Shown here piece after piece: positions 7,202 through 15,306 of a stretch of DNA of 17,907 bases. The notes below the pieces were generated by a model that was not told the DNA's origin, made no database searches, and worked only from the letters and a program-made list of their open reading frames with translations. This DNA is from JBEIUO01 sp964549785. GTDB taxonomy: Bacteria > Planctomycetota > Phycisphaerae > Phycisphaerales > UBA1924. The stretch is from assembly GCA_964549785.1 (NCBI GenBank), contig CAZJXA010000051.1:1-17907 (forward strand), written 5' to 3'. How positions within the stretch are numbered: the first letter of the stretch is position 1; every line of letters begins with the position of its first letter. The translations under genes and the position numbers were made by a program.

Positions 7202-8128
7202 ATGGGCGATGTTGAGATCGGAGCATCTGAAGATTGGTGTCGCGAACGGGCGCGGCAAGTGGCGTTGAGTTTCTATCGCGGCATGAGCCTGACCCCGCCG
7301 GATCGGCGGGGCGCGTTGTTCGCTGTCTACGCGTGGATGCGGGCCGCGGATGACGCCGCGGATGATCTCCCGATGCCTGAGGGGTTGGCCTTGCTTCAAC
7401 GGATTCGCCATCGAAGCGAGGCCATCTTTGAAGGACGCTGGGACGGGACGGGGCTCGCGGATTCGGAGGGAGCCGTTGAGCCCTACTGGCGGGCGTTCGC
7501 GGCTGCGGTTCAAAGATACCCGTTACGTCTGACGTGGTTTGCAGAGATGCTCGACGGGCTGGAGGCCGACGCTCGGGCAACGCCCGGGACGGTGCGGTTC
7601 GCGACGCTCTCTCAACTTTCGACCTATCGGCACCAGGTTGGCGGGATCGTCGGCCTCGCCTGTACGGCTGTTTGGGGCGTGCGCGAGGGATCAATGTGGG
7701 GCGAGGCCTTGCACCTAGCCGACACCCGCGGGCGGGCGTTTCAGTTGATCAACGTCCTTCGTGACATCGGTCCCGACGCTGATTGCGGTCGCATCTACAT
7801 ACCCGGCTCGGAACTCCAGCGCTTCGGCCTCACGCCCGCCGGGTTAGCCGCTTGGACGAACCCAGTCGCCTGCGGATCGCTCGTTCGAGCGATGGTGCGG
7901 ACCGCGCAAGGGGAACTGGGCGGAACCTGGCGGTACGAGCGCCTGCTCAGCCCGGGCTGCGAGGCCGCCGCGTGGGCGCTGCGGGCCAGTTATTTGGGGA
8001 TCGCCCAAATTCTTGAACGGGAACCGGAGCGGGGAGTGCGGGGCAAGCGGGCCCGGGCCCCGCATTGGGCAAAGGCGCTGATCGCCGCCCGCGCCGTCGG
8101 AACGCGGCCGTGGATGGTCAACGCGTGA
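7202..8128 (+). CDS. hpnD: Squalene/phytoene synthase family, HpnD (presqualene diphosphate synthase)
   Basis: Condenses two farnesyl diphosphates to presqualene diphosphate, the first step of the three-enzyme squalene route. Start ATG 7202 (308 aa) has GGGAG six bases upstream; an in-frame TTG at 7184 is less likely. First Asp motif AADDAADD (49-55, with Asp50/51 and Asp54/55) in LFAVYAWMRAADDAADD; second motif INVLRDIGPDADCGRIYIP (183-201; Asp188, Asp192). The latter sequence is the usual HpnD/phytoene-synthase form and separates it from the HpnC paralogue upstream. The C-terminal ~40 residues are basic. The paralogue pair plus the HpnE-type gene downstream make presqualene synthesis more likely than phytoene synthesis. 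Confidence 0.93.
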   Translation: MGDVEIGASEDWCRERARQVALSFYRGMSLTPPDRRGALFAVYAWMRAADDAADDLPMPEGLALLQRIRHRSEAIFEGRWDGTGLADSEGAVEPYWRAFAAAVQRYPLRLTWFAEMLDGLEADARATPGTVRFATLSQLSTYRHQVGGIVGLACTAVWGVREGSMWGEALHLADTRGRAFQLINVLRDIGPDADCGRIYIPGSELQRFGLTPAGLAAWTNPVACGSLVRAMVRTAQGELGGTWRYERLLSPGCEAAAWALRASYLGIAQILEREPERGVRGKRARAPHWAKALIAARAVGTRPWMVNA

Positions 8129-8228
8129 CTGCCGCAGCCGGCACCACGACCGCCGGTCGGCCTCCTCCTGGTGTCCTTGCGACTCGGTGTGATTCGGCCG
8201 AGATTGACCGAACGCCGGCGCACGAACG

Positions 8229-9605
8229 ATGAGCACCCGTCTCCGTCACGTCGCCATCGCCGGTGGGGGGCTTGCCGGCATCGCCGCGGCGATCCGGCTC
8301 GCGGACGCCGGCGTGCGGGTGACTCTCATCGAATCGCGCCAAAAACTCGGCGGCCGGGCGACATCGCACACCGACCCCGCAACGGGCCAACTGATCGACA
8401 ACTGCCAGCATGTGGCGATGGGGTGCTGCGAGCGGTATATCGCGCTGATGGACCGGCTCGGGGTGCTCAATGAGTTCGAGTGGAGCGAAGCGCAGCACTG
8501 GGTGGAGAGCGGTGGGAGGGTGAGCGTGATCGGGCCGGGCGGCCTGCCCGAACCGCTGCACCTTGCGGTGTCATTCGCGCGGGCAGCGTTTCTTTCGTGG
8601 TCTTCCAAACTGGCGATCGCACGGGGAGTGGTGGGGCTCAAACTGCTGAACCCGAATGACTGGACGGGCCGCACCTTCGCGGAGTGGCTTTCCTCTATCG
8701 ACCAGCCCGACGAGGCCGTCGCGCGGTTCTGGGAGCCCGTGGTCGTGAGCGCGTGCAACCTGTCGGTGCGGCATGTCGCTGCGCCGGTGGCGATGAAGGT
8801 GTTTCGCGAGGGCTTGCTGGCGGGGCGAAAGGGAGCACGGATCGGTGTGCCACGGGTGCCGCTGAAAACGCTGTACGACGGCGTCGAACGGATTTTGCAT
8901 GAGTCGGGCGGGCGACTGCGGTTGCGGGAGAGTGTGGAGCGGGTCCGGGCGGGCGCGATCGAAACCGACCGAGCGCGAATCGAAGCCGACGCGGTGATCT
9001 GTGCCCTCCCGATCGAGCGGGCGTGGCGGGTGCTGGACCAGCGGGATGCCCGCGTACCCGCGATGAAGGCCGCGCGATACAGCCCGATTATTGGGATCAA
9101 GATGTGGTTGCGAGCGCCAGTGTTCCACTGGCCGCACGCGGTGCTCGTCGGTCGGTCGGTGCAGTGGCTTTTTCCGGTTCGAGATGGGGAGGCGGAGGGC
9201 GGCACCGCCCCGGACGGGGTGGAGGCAATCCAGGATTGGCGGAGCGGGGCGGGCCGGTGGCCCGTTCACGCGGTCATATCCGCGGCCGCAGAAACGGTTG
9301 ATCGGTCGGCCGAGTGCATCATCGAGGACGCGACCGTGGACCTAGCATCATGCTTCCCGGAATTCAGACGGGCCGACGTTTTGTCCGCCACGGTCATCAA
9401 GGAGAAGCGGGCGACGTTTGCGGCGACGCCGGCCTTTGAGGCGTTTCGCTCTGGGCTGACGGTCGGGTGCCGATCGAATCCGGGTGTATGGCTCGCGGGC
9501 GACTTTACGGACACGGGCTGGCCGGCCACGATGGAGGGAGCGGTGAGGAGTGGCGAACTCGCCGCGGATCGGGTGATTCCGAACAAAATGCGAACAGATC
9601 ATTAA
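8229..9605 (+). CDS. hpnE: Hydroxysqualene dehydroxylase HpnE (FAD-dependent)
   Basis: A flavin amine-oxidase/desaturase-fold enzyme that reduces hydroxysqualene to squalene. The 458-residue protein has the N-terminal dinucleotide fold AGGGLAGIAAAIRLADAG (11-28), Glu35 closing the second strand (VTLIE), then GGRATS (41-46) and DNCQHVAMGCC (57-67), a variant of the HpnE DNxQH motif. The C-terminal FAD segment VWLAGDFTDTGWPATMEGAV (420-439) is near-identical to the family pattern. Start ATG 8229 is the only good choice because an in-frame stop lies at 8205; no clear ribosome binding site precedes it. The 100-base gap after hpnD holds only a weak GC-rich inverted repeat. Last gene of the plus-strand squalene cluster. 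Confidence 0.93.
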   Translation: MSTRLRHVAIAGGGLAGIAAAIRLADAGVRVTLIESRQKLGGRATSHTDPATGQLIDNCQHVAMGCCERYIALMDRLGVLNEFEWSEAQHWVESGGRVSVIGPGGLPEPLHLAVSFARAAFLSWSSKLAIARGVVGLKLLNPNDWTGRTFAEWLSSIDQPDEAVARFWEPVVVSACNLSVRHVAAPVAMKVFREGLLAGRKGARIGVPRVPLKTLYDGVERILHESGGRLRLRESVERVRAGAIETDRARIEADAVICALPIERAWRVLDQRDARVPAMKAARYSPIIGIKMWLRAPVFHWPHAVLVGRSVQWLFPVRDGEAEGGTAPDGVEAIQDWRSGAGRWPVHAVISAAAETVDRSAECIIEDATVDLASCFPEFRRADVLSATVIKEKRATFAATPAFEAFRSGLTVGCRSNPGVWLAGDFTDTGWPATMEGAVRSGELAADRVIPNKMRTDH

Positions 9606-9662
9606 GATCGCGCGAGAATTTGAGTAGCTCCGGTGAGTAACGTGTGCATTGGTTCTAAGGAC

Positions 9663-9691
9663 TTGAGTTTTTCGGCCGGATCGCGTACAAA
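9663..9691 (+). promoter_or_regulatory. Possible sigma-70-type promoter for the small membrane protein / pseudopilin pair
   Basis: TTGAGT (9663-9668) and TACAAA (9686-9691) are separated by exactly 17 bases, each matching 4 of 6 consensus positions. They sit 86 bases before the ATG at 9777, in a 171-base gap after hpnE that otherwise holds no gene. Matches this good arise by chance, so this is only a candidate. Confidence 0.3.
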
Positions 9692-9776
9692 TTGGGCGTT
9701 CGTGCGGGCGCGAGGCACGGGTTTCTCCCGGCCTTTCTTATCTCCGAGATCGTTGAAAAACCAGGAGCAGCCGCCG

Positions 9777-10139
9777 ATGCAGGGTGCGAAAGCGTGGCAG
9801 ATTGTGGTCTTGGTCCTCGGGCTGCTGGGCGGCGCGTTCGGTCTGTATTACTCGTTCGGGCGCGACGACGGGATCGAGATCGCGGACAGCATGATGCTGG
9901 TGGACGTGCAGACCGGAGACCTGTATCGCGTCGACGTGTCGAATAAAGGCGTGGTGCTGCCGATGGCGGTGCCGGGAACCGATCGCAAATCGTTGATGCC
10001 TTGCCACGAGGACGATGGGAAGTGGTTTGTGAGCGAACGTTTCCTCGGGTCCGTGCAAGGGATGGCGAAAGACACCAAGGCTGTTAATTTATCGACGGGC
10101 GAGATCGTGGTGACCAATGCCAAGCCCAAGGACATCTGA
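9777..10139 (+). CDS. Small membrane-anchored hypothetical protein (120 aa)
   Basis: Not a family I can name. Start ATG 9777 has AGGAG nine bases upstream; the same frame is open from 9633, but that part reads like non-coding sequence. Residues 7-27 (WQIVVLVLGLLGGAFGLYYSF) form one hydrophobic helix with a short positive N-terminus, so it is a signal anchor with the rest probably outside the cytoplasm. The remaining ~90 residues look like a small beta domain (MMLVDVQTGDLYRVDV, KGVVLPMAVPGTD, GKWFVSERF), ending in KAVNLSTGEIVVTNAKPKDI. Its stop is two bases from the start of the pseudopilin gene, so the two are co-translated and may form one extracytoplasmic complex. I infer an accessory role to the pilin-like protein. 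Confidence 0.75.
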   Translation: MQGAKAWQIVVLVLGLLGGAFGLYYSFGRDDGIEIADSMMLVDVQTGDLYRVDVSNKGVVLPMAVPGTDRKSLMPCHEDDGKWFVSERFLGSVQGMAKDTKAVNLSTGEIVVTNAKPKDI

Positions 10140-10141
10140 AC

Positions 10142-11227
10142 ATGATCAGGAACCACAGAGTCGGCAGACCTGCATTTTCAGCCTTTACTTTGATCGAACT
10201 CCTCGTCGTCATTGCGATTATCGCCTTGCTCATCGGGCTTCTTCTCCCGGCCATGGGCAAAGCGAGAGAGGCCGCGCGGCAATTGGTCTGCAGCGCGACC
10301 CAGCGGTCTCTCGGACAGGCGCAACTCATCTATGCGGGCGGCAACAAAGATTATATTTCGACCTACATGACGTCGGGTGTCAACTATTATATTCGCGGTG
10401 TTTCCAGCATGACGTTCGACAAGACGCCGACGACACCCGTCACGGTGTACGACTGGTTCAGCCCCACGATCGGCGATTCCGCCAACTTTTCGCCGAACCG
10501 GGCCCGAAGAACCTTGGCGATTCTGAACGACTTCGCGTGCGCATCGGCCAAGACGCAGAACCAGTTCATCTGGGGCGGCTCAACCGGGCCTGACGTCGCG
10601 GAGTTCGAGGCCGTGCAGAACGAGTTCGCGTATCGGCAGGTCAGTTACCTTCAACCGAGCGGCTTCGCTCTTCCCAGCGGCGGCAACGTCCCGCCAACCC
10701 CGTTGGGCATTGTGGGCGTTCGGATCCCGGAAATGCCGCCCGGCCTCAGGTATTACCTTTGGAGGCAGTATAACACGCCCGTTCAGGTTAAAGAAAACTA
10801 CAACGGACGGCTTGACCGCGTGGGAACGGACATGTCGCGTAAAATACTGCTCATGGACGGGACGCGATTTTACGATTTCCGCAGTCGCATCGTCGATATC
10901 GACGTCACGCCGTCGGTGGCACCCCGAACAAGCAACCAGCCGCGTGCGGACCTCTTTTTCAGCATGTTCACCGATAACGTTACATTTACCGGGTCGAGAT
11001 CTTACAGCCGCACCCTCGGCGGACCAAACCAGACGAACGTGAAACTATCTCTCCGTCACAACGCCGGCGCCAATGCCTGCTTCTTCGACGGGAGCGTTCG
11101 CTACTTACGGCAGGATGAGATCTACCGCAAAGCCGAATATTACTACCCCTCGGGCAGCATCTGGACGGGTTCGGACGCGGTGGAGGAGGCCATGGCCCAG
11201 TACACGCCCGGCAAGGCGATGCCATAA
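10142..11227 (+). CDS. Pseudopilin-like protein with prepilin cleavage motif and H-X9-DG motif
   Basis: A 361-residue type II secretion/type IV pilin-like protein. Start ATG 10142, with AAGGAC nine bases upstream. The N-terminal prepilin signal is a basic leader of 14 residues, cleavage before Phe15, the required Glu at +5 (Glu19 in FTLIELLVVIAIIALLIG) and a hydrophobic helix to about residue 38 (LLPAMGKAREAARQ). The C-terminal region carries an exact H-X9-DG motif: His306, nine residues, Asp316-Gly317 (HNAGANACFFDG). This is the 'prepilin-type processing-associated H-X9-DG' pattern expanded in planctomycetes and other PVC bacteria. The middle is a large globular domain. It should be processed by a prepilin peptidase and sit in the inner membrane or periplasm; the role of this paralogue-rich family is unknown. 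Confidence 0.92.
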   Translation: MIRNHRVGRPAFSAFTLIELLVVIAIIALLIGLLLPAMGKAREAARQLVCSATQRSLGQAQLIYAGGNKDYISTYMTSGVNYYIRGVSSMTFDKTPTTPVTVYDWFSPTIGDSANFSPNRARRTLAILNDFACASAKTQNQFIWGGSTGPDVAEFEAVQNEFAYRQVSYLQPSGFALPSGGNVPPTPLGIVGVRIPEMPPGLRYYLWRQYNTPVQVKENYNGRLDRVGTDMSRKILLMDGTRFYDFRSRIVDIDVTPSVAPRTSNQPRADLFFSMFTDNVTFTGSRSYSRTLGGPNQTNVKLSLRHNAGANACFFDGSVRYLRQDEIYRKAEYYYPSGSIWTGSDAVEEAMAQYTPGKAMP

Positions 11228-11321
11228 GTTGGCGGGCAGGCGCAAGGGCCGCGGCCCACAACGCCGACTTCGCCGTGATCCCTCGTTCCGTTTCTTTCAC
11301 GCACTCGGCTGAGCAGAACCC

Positions 11322-11912
11322 TCACCGATTCGCGCCCGGCTTCCACATGACGTCGGTCGCCCCGTCGTCGTTCGCCGCCCGCCCCATCACGAACAAGAGG
11401 TCGCTCAGCCGATTGAGGTACTTAACGGCCTCAACGCTGGTCCGCGTCGGCTCCAGCGTCAGCAGCGTCACCGCGTCCCGCTCCGCCCGGCGGGTCACCG
11501 TGCGAGCCACATGAAGGGCCGCCGCCAGGGCCGAGCCGCCCGGTAGCACGAAACTCGTCAGCGGGGTCAGGGCTTCGTTGTACCCATCGATCGCCCGTTC
11601 CAGCCGTTCCGTTTGCGGCGCCACCACGCGTAACTTGGTCCCCGGCTCCTCGGGCCCTTCAATCGGTGTCGCCAGGTCGGCCCCGAGATCGAAGAGGTCG
11701 TGCTGGACCGATTTCAGCAGCGTCCCAAAGCGCGCCAGTTCCGCTTCCGACTGACAACAGTGTGTCACCGCGACCCCGATCGCCGCGTTCGCCTCGTCCA
11801 CGGTTCCGTAGGCTTGCACCCTCGGATCGTCCTTACGGACGCGGCTGCCGAACACAAGCCCCGTGGTTCCGTCGTCGCCGGTCCGTGTGTAAATCCTGTT
11901 CAGTTTCACCAT
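11322..11912 (-). CDS. pduO: Cob(I)yrinic acid a,c-diamide adenosyltransferase, PduO type
   Basis: ATP:corrinoid adenosyltransferase: transfers the adenosyl group of ATP to cob(I)alamin to make coenzyme B12. Start ATG 11912 (196 aa) gives the family N-terminus MVKLNRIYTRTGDDGTTGL with the ATP-binding TRTGDDGTTG loop (9-18). The frame is open further upstream to 12035, but that part is unlike the family. Further signatures are YGTVDEANAAIG (35-46), FDLGADLATP (74-83), FVLPGGSALAAALHVARTVTRRAER (121-145) and NRLSDLLFVMGR (167-178). The arginine-rich helix and the GG motif are those of PduO/MMAB-type rather than CobA-type enzymes. No other cobalamin gene is nearby, so it may serve salvage or a B12-dependent mutase elsewhere. 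Divergent from recJ; convergent with the pseudopilin gene across 94 bases. Confidence 0.95.
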   Translation of the reverse strand: MVKLNRIYTRTGDDGTTGLVFGSRVRKDDPRVQAYGTVDEANAAIGVAVTHCCQSEAELARFGTLLKSVQHDLFDLGADLATPIEGPEEPGTKLRVVAPQTERLERAIDGYNEALTPLTSFVLPGGSALAAALHVARTVTRRAERDAVTLLTLEPTRTSVEAVKYLNRLSDLLFVMGRAANDDGATDVMWKPGANR

Positions 11913-12025
11913 GACGATGATTCTTCGCCAATGATGGCGTGCGCGACGCATCGGCCGCGCGGAATGTGTGTGAAATGTTGTGCCGTGTTTCGCGGGCCTC
12001 TTGAACGGAATCGAGAAGCGTTGAC

Positions 12026-13804
12026 GTGAAGACAATGATGGATCAGCCGGTGGTCTGCCGCGGATTCAAGAGTTCGTGGCACTGTACGGGGAGCGACGAT
12101 GCCTCCCTTCCCCTCCTCCGTCGCGTTCTCGCGGGTCGTGGCTTCACCGACGACGCCGGCGCCGCCGCGTTCCTCGGCCCCAAACTATCCCAGTTGCACG
12201 ACCCCGCGCTTCTTCCCGGCCTTATGCGGGCCGTCGACCGTCTTCTCCAGGCGGTGGACGCGAGTGCAGCCATCGCCATCTACGGCGATTACGACGTCGA
12301 TGGCGTCTCCGCCACGGCGATTCTGTACCACACGCTGCACGAAGTCGCCCGTCACCGTGGCCGGCCCCTGGACCTCCGCACCTATGTCCCGCACCGGCTC
12401 GAAGAGGGTTATGGCCTCAACGTCCACGCGATCGACACACTCGCCGCGGCGGGGGCGAGGGTCATTATCAGCGTCGATTGCGGCGTGACGGCCTTCGAGC
12501 CTGCCCGGGCCGCCAAGCGGGCCGGGGTCGATCTGATCATCACCGACCACCACAACCTTCCCGATGAAGACGACGGGCTGCCCGACGCCTATTGCGTCGT
12601 TCACCCTCGCTTGCCTGGCTCGGCGTATCCCTTCGGCGAACTCTGCGGCGCGGGTGTAGCGTTCAAGATCGCCTGGGAGCTCGCCCGCCGTTGCGGTGGC
12701 GGCAGGGCCACGCCCGACGCGCGGGCTCTCCTCATTGATCTGCTGGCCATGACCTCGCTGGGCGTGATCGCCGACGTTGTGCCGCTGGTTGACGAAAACC
12801 GCGTCATCGCCCGCTACGGCTTGGGGATGATCAAGCACTCCAAACTGGAAGGGCTGCGGGCCTTGGTGGAGGCTTCCGGTCTGGGCGGGGAGAAAGTCGA
12901 TGCCGTCGATGTCGGGTTTAAACTGGCTCCCCGGCTGAACGCCTGCGGACGCATGGGCCACGCCCGGGAGGCCGTCGAACTTTTCACCACCGCGACGGGG
13001 CCCCGGGCCCGCGAACTCGCCGAGCAACTCTCGCGCCATAACGAAGAGCGGCAGCGGGTGCAGGCCAAGATCGTCGCCCAAGCGGTCGCCGAGGCCGAAC
13101 GCCTTGCGATGCGCGGCGACGACTGCCGCGCCATCGTGCTGAAGCATCGTGAATGGCACGCGGGAATCGTCGGGATCGTGTGCAGCAAGTTAGTCGAAAA
13201 GTTTCACCGGCCGGTGCTCCTGCTCTGCGAAACCGACGGTTTCTGCCACGGCTCCGGGAGGTCCATCGAGGGCTTCGATCTGCACGCGGCGATCGCCTCC
13301 TGCGCCGACCTGCTGACCACGTTCGGCGGCCACGCGATGGCCGCCGGCCTGAAGATGCCGCTGGAGCGATTTGACGAGTTCAAGGAGCGATTTACCGCCG
13401 CCGCAAACCTCGCGATCGATCCCTCGGATCTGACCGGTCGCTCGCGGTTTGATTGTGGGGCGACCACCGGCGAATTGAACCTCGAATCACTGATCGCCTT
13501 GGAGGGACTGGCCCCGTTCGGCCGCCACAACCCGCCCGTTCGCGTCTATCTTCGCGGCGTGCGGGCCATCGGCCGCCCGCAACTCCTCGGGTCGACCGAC
13601 CGTCACCTGTCCGTGACCATTCAAGAAAACGAGCCCGGCGCGGGCCGGGCTCTTCGGGTCGTCGGTTGGGATTGGGCCAAGGAGATCGGATCGTTCGGTC
13701 GGGACGCCTGCTTCGATTGCATCCTGGAGCCGAAGGTATCTCGCTGGAACGGACGTGCCACGCCCGAGGCCGAACTTGTGGACGTGCGCTTTACTCCGTC
13801 GTGA
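12026..13804 (+). CDS. recJ: Single-stranded-DNA-specific exonuclease RecJ
   Basis: 5'-3' single-strand DNA exonuclease of recombination and mismatch/base-excision repair. The frame opens at GTG 12026 (592 aa) with GAGAAG upstream; ATG 12035 or 12038 is equally possible and would shorten it by 3-4 residues. The DHH phosphoesterase core has DYDVDG (88-93), SVDCG (149-153), TDHH (173-176), IADVVPL (248-254) and APRLNACGRMG (301-311), which supply the metal ligands. The DHHA1 part (about 372-450) has HREWHAGIVGIV, GSGRS (409-413) and GGHAMAAGL (434-442). A C-terminal OB-like domain (474-590) is present. All catalytic motifs are intact. The 3' end overlaps the convergent TPR gene by 14 bases, and a minus-strand terminator-like hairpin lies inside it at 13631-13652. 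Confidence 0.96.
   Translation: MKTMMDQPVVCRGFKSSWHCTGSDDASLPLLRRVLAGRGFTDDAGAAAFLGPKLSQLHDPALLPGLMRAVDRLLQAVDASAAIAIYGDYDVDGVSATAILYHTLHEVARHRGRPLDLRTYVPHRLEEGYGLNVHAIDTLAAAGARVIISVDCGVTAFEPARAAKRAGVDLIITDHHNLPDEDDGLPDAYCVVHPRLPGSAYPFGELCGAGVAFKIAWELARRCGGGRATPDARALLIDLLAMTSLGVIADVVPLVDENRVIARYGLGMIKHSKLEGLRALVEASGLGGEKVDAVDVGFKLAPRLNACGRMGHAREAVELFTTATGPRARELAEQLSRHNEERQRVQAKIVAQAVAEAERLAMRGDDCRAIVLKHREWHAGIVGIVCSKLVEKFHRPVLLLCETDGFCHGSGRSIEGFDLHAAIASCADLLTTFGGHAMAAGLKMPLERFDEFKERFTAAANLAIDPSDLTGRSRFDCGATTGELNLESLIALEGLAPFGRHNPPVRVYLRGVRAIGRPQLLGSTDRHLSVTIQENEPGAGRALRVVGWDWAKEIGSFGRDACFDCILEPKVSRWNGRATPEAELVDVRFTPS
13621..13652 (-). terminator. Rho-independent terminator on the minus strand, inside recJ
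   Basis: GAGCCCGGC (13631-13639) pairs perfectly with GCCGGGCTC (13644-13652) around a 4-base loop. Read on the minus strand, the 9-bp GC stem is followed directly by GTTTTCTTG. It lies about 140 bases past the stop of the minus-strand TPR gene, whose transcript must run into recJ. On the plus strand no T run follows (TTCGGG), so the polarity fits termination of the secretin/TPR transcript only. The hairpin encodes ENEPGAGRAL of RecJ. Confidence 0.55.
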
Positions 13805-15086
13805 CGGAGGAGATCGGGGCGACGGTGCCGTCGAGGGCGGTCAGCAACTGTCCCGCCGTGGTGTCGTTGGGGTCCAGCCCTTGTGCTGCGGAGTAACACC
13901 GGCGGGCATCGCTGGTGCGTCCCATCTCTTGCAGGGTCATGCCCAGCAGCAGCAAGTTCTGCGGCGAGCCCTCAAACTGCACCGCCTTGTCGAAGTTCTC
14001 CGCCGCCAGTTGCAGGTTCCCCGCCTTCTTGTGGAACAGCCCGAGGAATGAGTAGCCTTCCGGGCGCTCCGGCGCGATCGCGATCAGCCGGTTGGCCGAG
14101 GACTTCAGCCGCGGGTTGTCGCGGAGTGTGTGCGAGAGTTGGGCGAGGCCGATCCACGCATCGACGTCGGAAGACCCCGAATCGTCCGTGGTCAGCGTGA
14201 GATAGATGGCGCGGGCCTCGACCGGGCGGTTCAACTGGCCCAGGCACCGGGCCCGGAGATGACGCAGGTCGCGCCGATCAGCGTTCTTCTCGATCTTCAG
14301 CATGCGCGACAGGTTGGTCTCGGCCTGGGCGAACTGGCCCAGCGAAATCTGTGCGTTGGTGAGGTCTTCCATGATCGCCTGGTCTTCGGGCGAGAGCAAC
14401 GAGGCCTCGTAGAAGAGTTTGGCCGCTCCCTCCGCATCCTTTTCCAGCAGCGCGACGTGTCCGAGTGTCTGGCAGATCCCGGCGCTGTGATCGAACCGGT
14501 CGCGGCTCGCAACCAGATACGCCTTGGCGTCGCTCACGCGGTTGAGGTCGATCAACATCTCCGCGGCGGCCACCGGGTACTGCGAGTTCGAGGGGTCGAG
14601 TTCCGCGGCCTTCTGATAGTGGGTAAGGGCTTCTTCCGTGCGTGTCAACCGTTCCGCCAGGATGCCCTGGAAGTATTGGGCATCAACATTGGTCGGATCG
14701 AGCCCTTCGGCTTTGTCGAAGGCGATCGACGCCTGTTCGAGATTGCCCATCTCCATGAACACCCGGCCCCGCAGCATGTGAGAGCGGGCGACCTGGTCGT
14801 TCAGCGAGATCGAATAGTCGCAGTGCCGCATCGCCTTGTCGAGATCGCCCGCGAGGAATGCCTGATGGGCCATCTGCCACTCGGTGCCCGACTTGAGAGC
14901 ATCCATCTTCTTTTTGGCGCCCGAGACGTGCTGCTTGGTGTACTCTCCGTGAGAGCGGCACCCGGGAGCCACGATGGCCGCCCAGGCCAGCAACGCCAGC
15001 GCGGTGATGGCGCCGACTCGCATCGTTGTCCCGGGGAACGTGGGTACCGAGCGAAAAGTGGATTGGTGCAATGCTTCACGATTCAT
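13791..15086 (-). CDS. TPR-repeat lipoprotein next to the secretin gene
   Basis: A 431-residue protein of tandem tetratricopeptide repeats. Start set at ATG 15086. The internal ATG at 15023 is a serious alternative because it gives a textbook 22-residue lipoprotein signal (MRVGAITALALLAWAAIVA then PGC). The lipobox APGC gives a lipidated cysteine, residue 43 from ATG 15086. After a short linker (RSHGEYTKQ) about ten degenerate TPRs fill the protein, for example AFLAGDLDKAMRHCDYSISL, GRVFMEMGNLEQASIAFDKA, ERLTRTEEALTHYQKAAELD and LFHKKAGNLQLAAENFDKAV. It lies downstream of the secretin on the same strand, separated by 264 bases with a terminator-like hairpin. TPR lipoproteins of the PilF/PilW type act as pilotins for secretins, so a secretin-assembly role is plausible, but the repeat number is larger and homology is not shown. 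Confidence 0.88.
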   Translation of the reverse strand: MNREALHQSTFRSVPTFPGTTMRVGAITALALLAWAAIVAPGCRSHGEYTKQHVSGAKKKMDALKSGTEWQMAHQAFLAGDLDKAMRHCDYSISLNDQVARSHMLRGRVFMEMGNLEQASIAFDKAEGLDPTNVDAQYFQGILAERLTRTEEALTHYQKAAELDPSNSQYPVAAAEMLIDLNRVSDAKAYLVASRDRFDHSAGICQTLGHVALLEKDAEGAAKLFYEASLLSPEDQAIMEDLTNAQISLGQFAQAETNLSRMLKIEKNADRRDLRHLRARCLGQLNRPVEARAIYLTLTTDDSGSSDVDAWIGLAQLSHTLRDNPRLKSSANRLIAIAPERPEGYSFLGLFHKKAGNLQLAAENFDKAVQFEGSPQNLLLLGMTLQEMGRTSDARRCYSAAQGLDPNDTTAGQLLTALDGTVAPISSVTTE

Positions 15087-15246
15087 CGGGTTCTCGCTTT
15101 CATTTGGGCTGGGTGCGTACAACGAGCGGGCCGCCCTCGAAATAGGCCGCGCCGCTCCTAGACACCACCATCGGACGTTGCCTTACCGGACTTCAGCCGA
15201 TTCCTTCAACAGAAACGGCGGTTCTATCGGTCGCAATCGTGGGTGG

Positions 15247-15278
15247 GGTGCCGCCGGTGTCTCGCCGGCGGCATCACC
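15247..15278. repeat. GC-rich inverted repeat (REP-like) between secretin and TPR genes
   Basis: GCCGCCGG (15250-15257) pairs perfectly with CCGGCGGC (15265-15272) around the 7-base loop TGTCTCG. GGT (15247-15249) and ACC (15276-15278) extend the stem across a 3-base bulge. No T run follows on either strand, so it is not a standard terminator. It lies in the 264-base gap 15087-15350, which holds no gene. Confidence 0.5.
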
Positions 15279-15306
15279 GGCTCGTTCATCGGATCACGGC
15301 CGGGGG

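Noticed and set aside
9633..9776. N-terminal 48-codon extension of the small membrane protein
   Set aside because: The extension has no ribosome binding site, reads like non-coding sequence, and would bury the signal anchor. ATG 9777 has a clear AGGAG.
11246..11257. Perfect palindrome GGGCCGCGGCCC after the pseudopilin gene as a terminator
   Set aside because: It has no loop bases and no T run on either strand, so it cannot work as a standard terminator. It could be a chance GC palindrome.
12185..13159. Minus-strand open frame (324 codons) inside recJ
   Set aside because: Antisense shadow of the RecJ DHH core, without any recognisable protein feature.
14130..15161. Long plus-strand open frame (343 codons) opposite the TPR lipoprotein gene
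   Set aside because: Antisense shadow: no motif, no ribosome binding site, and the minus-strand frame has clear TPR repeats and a lipobox.
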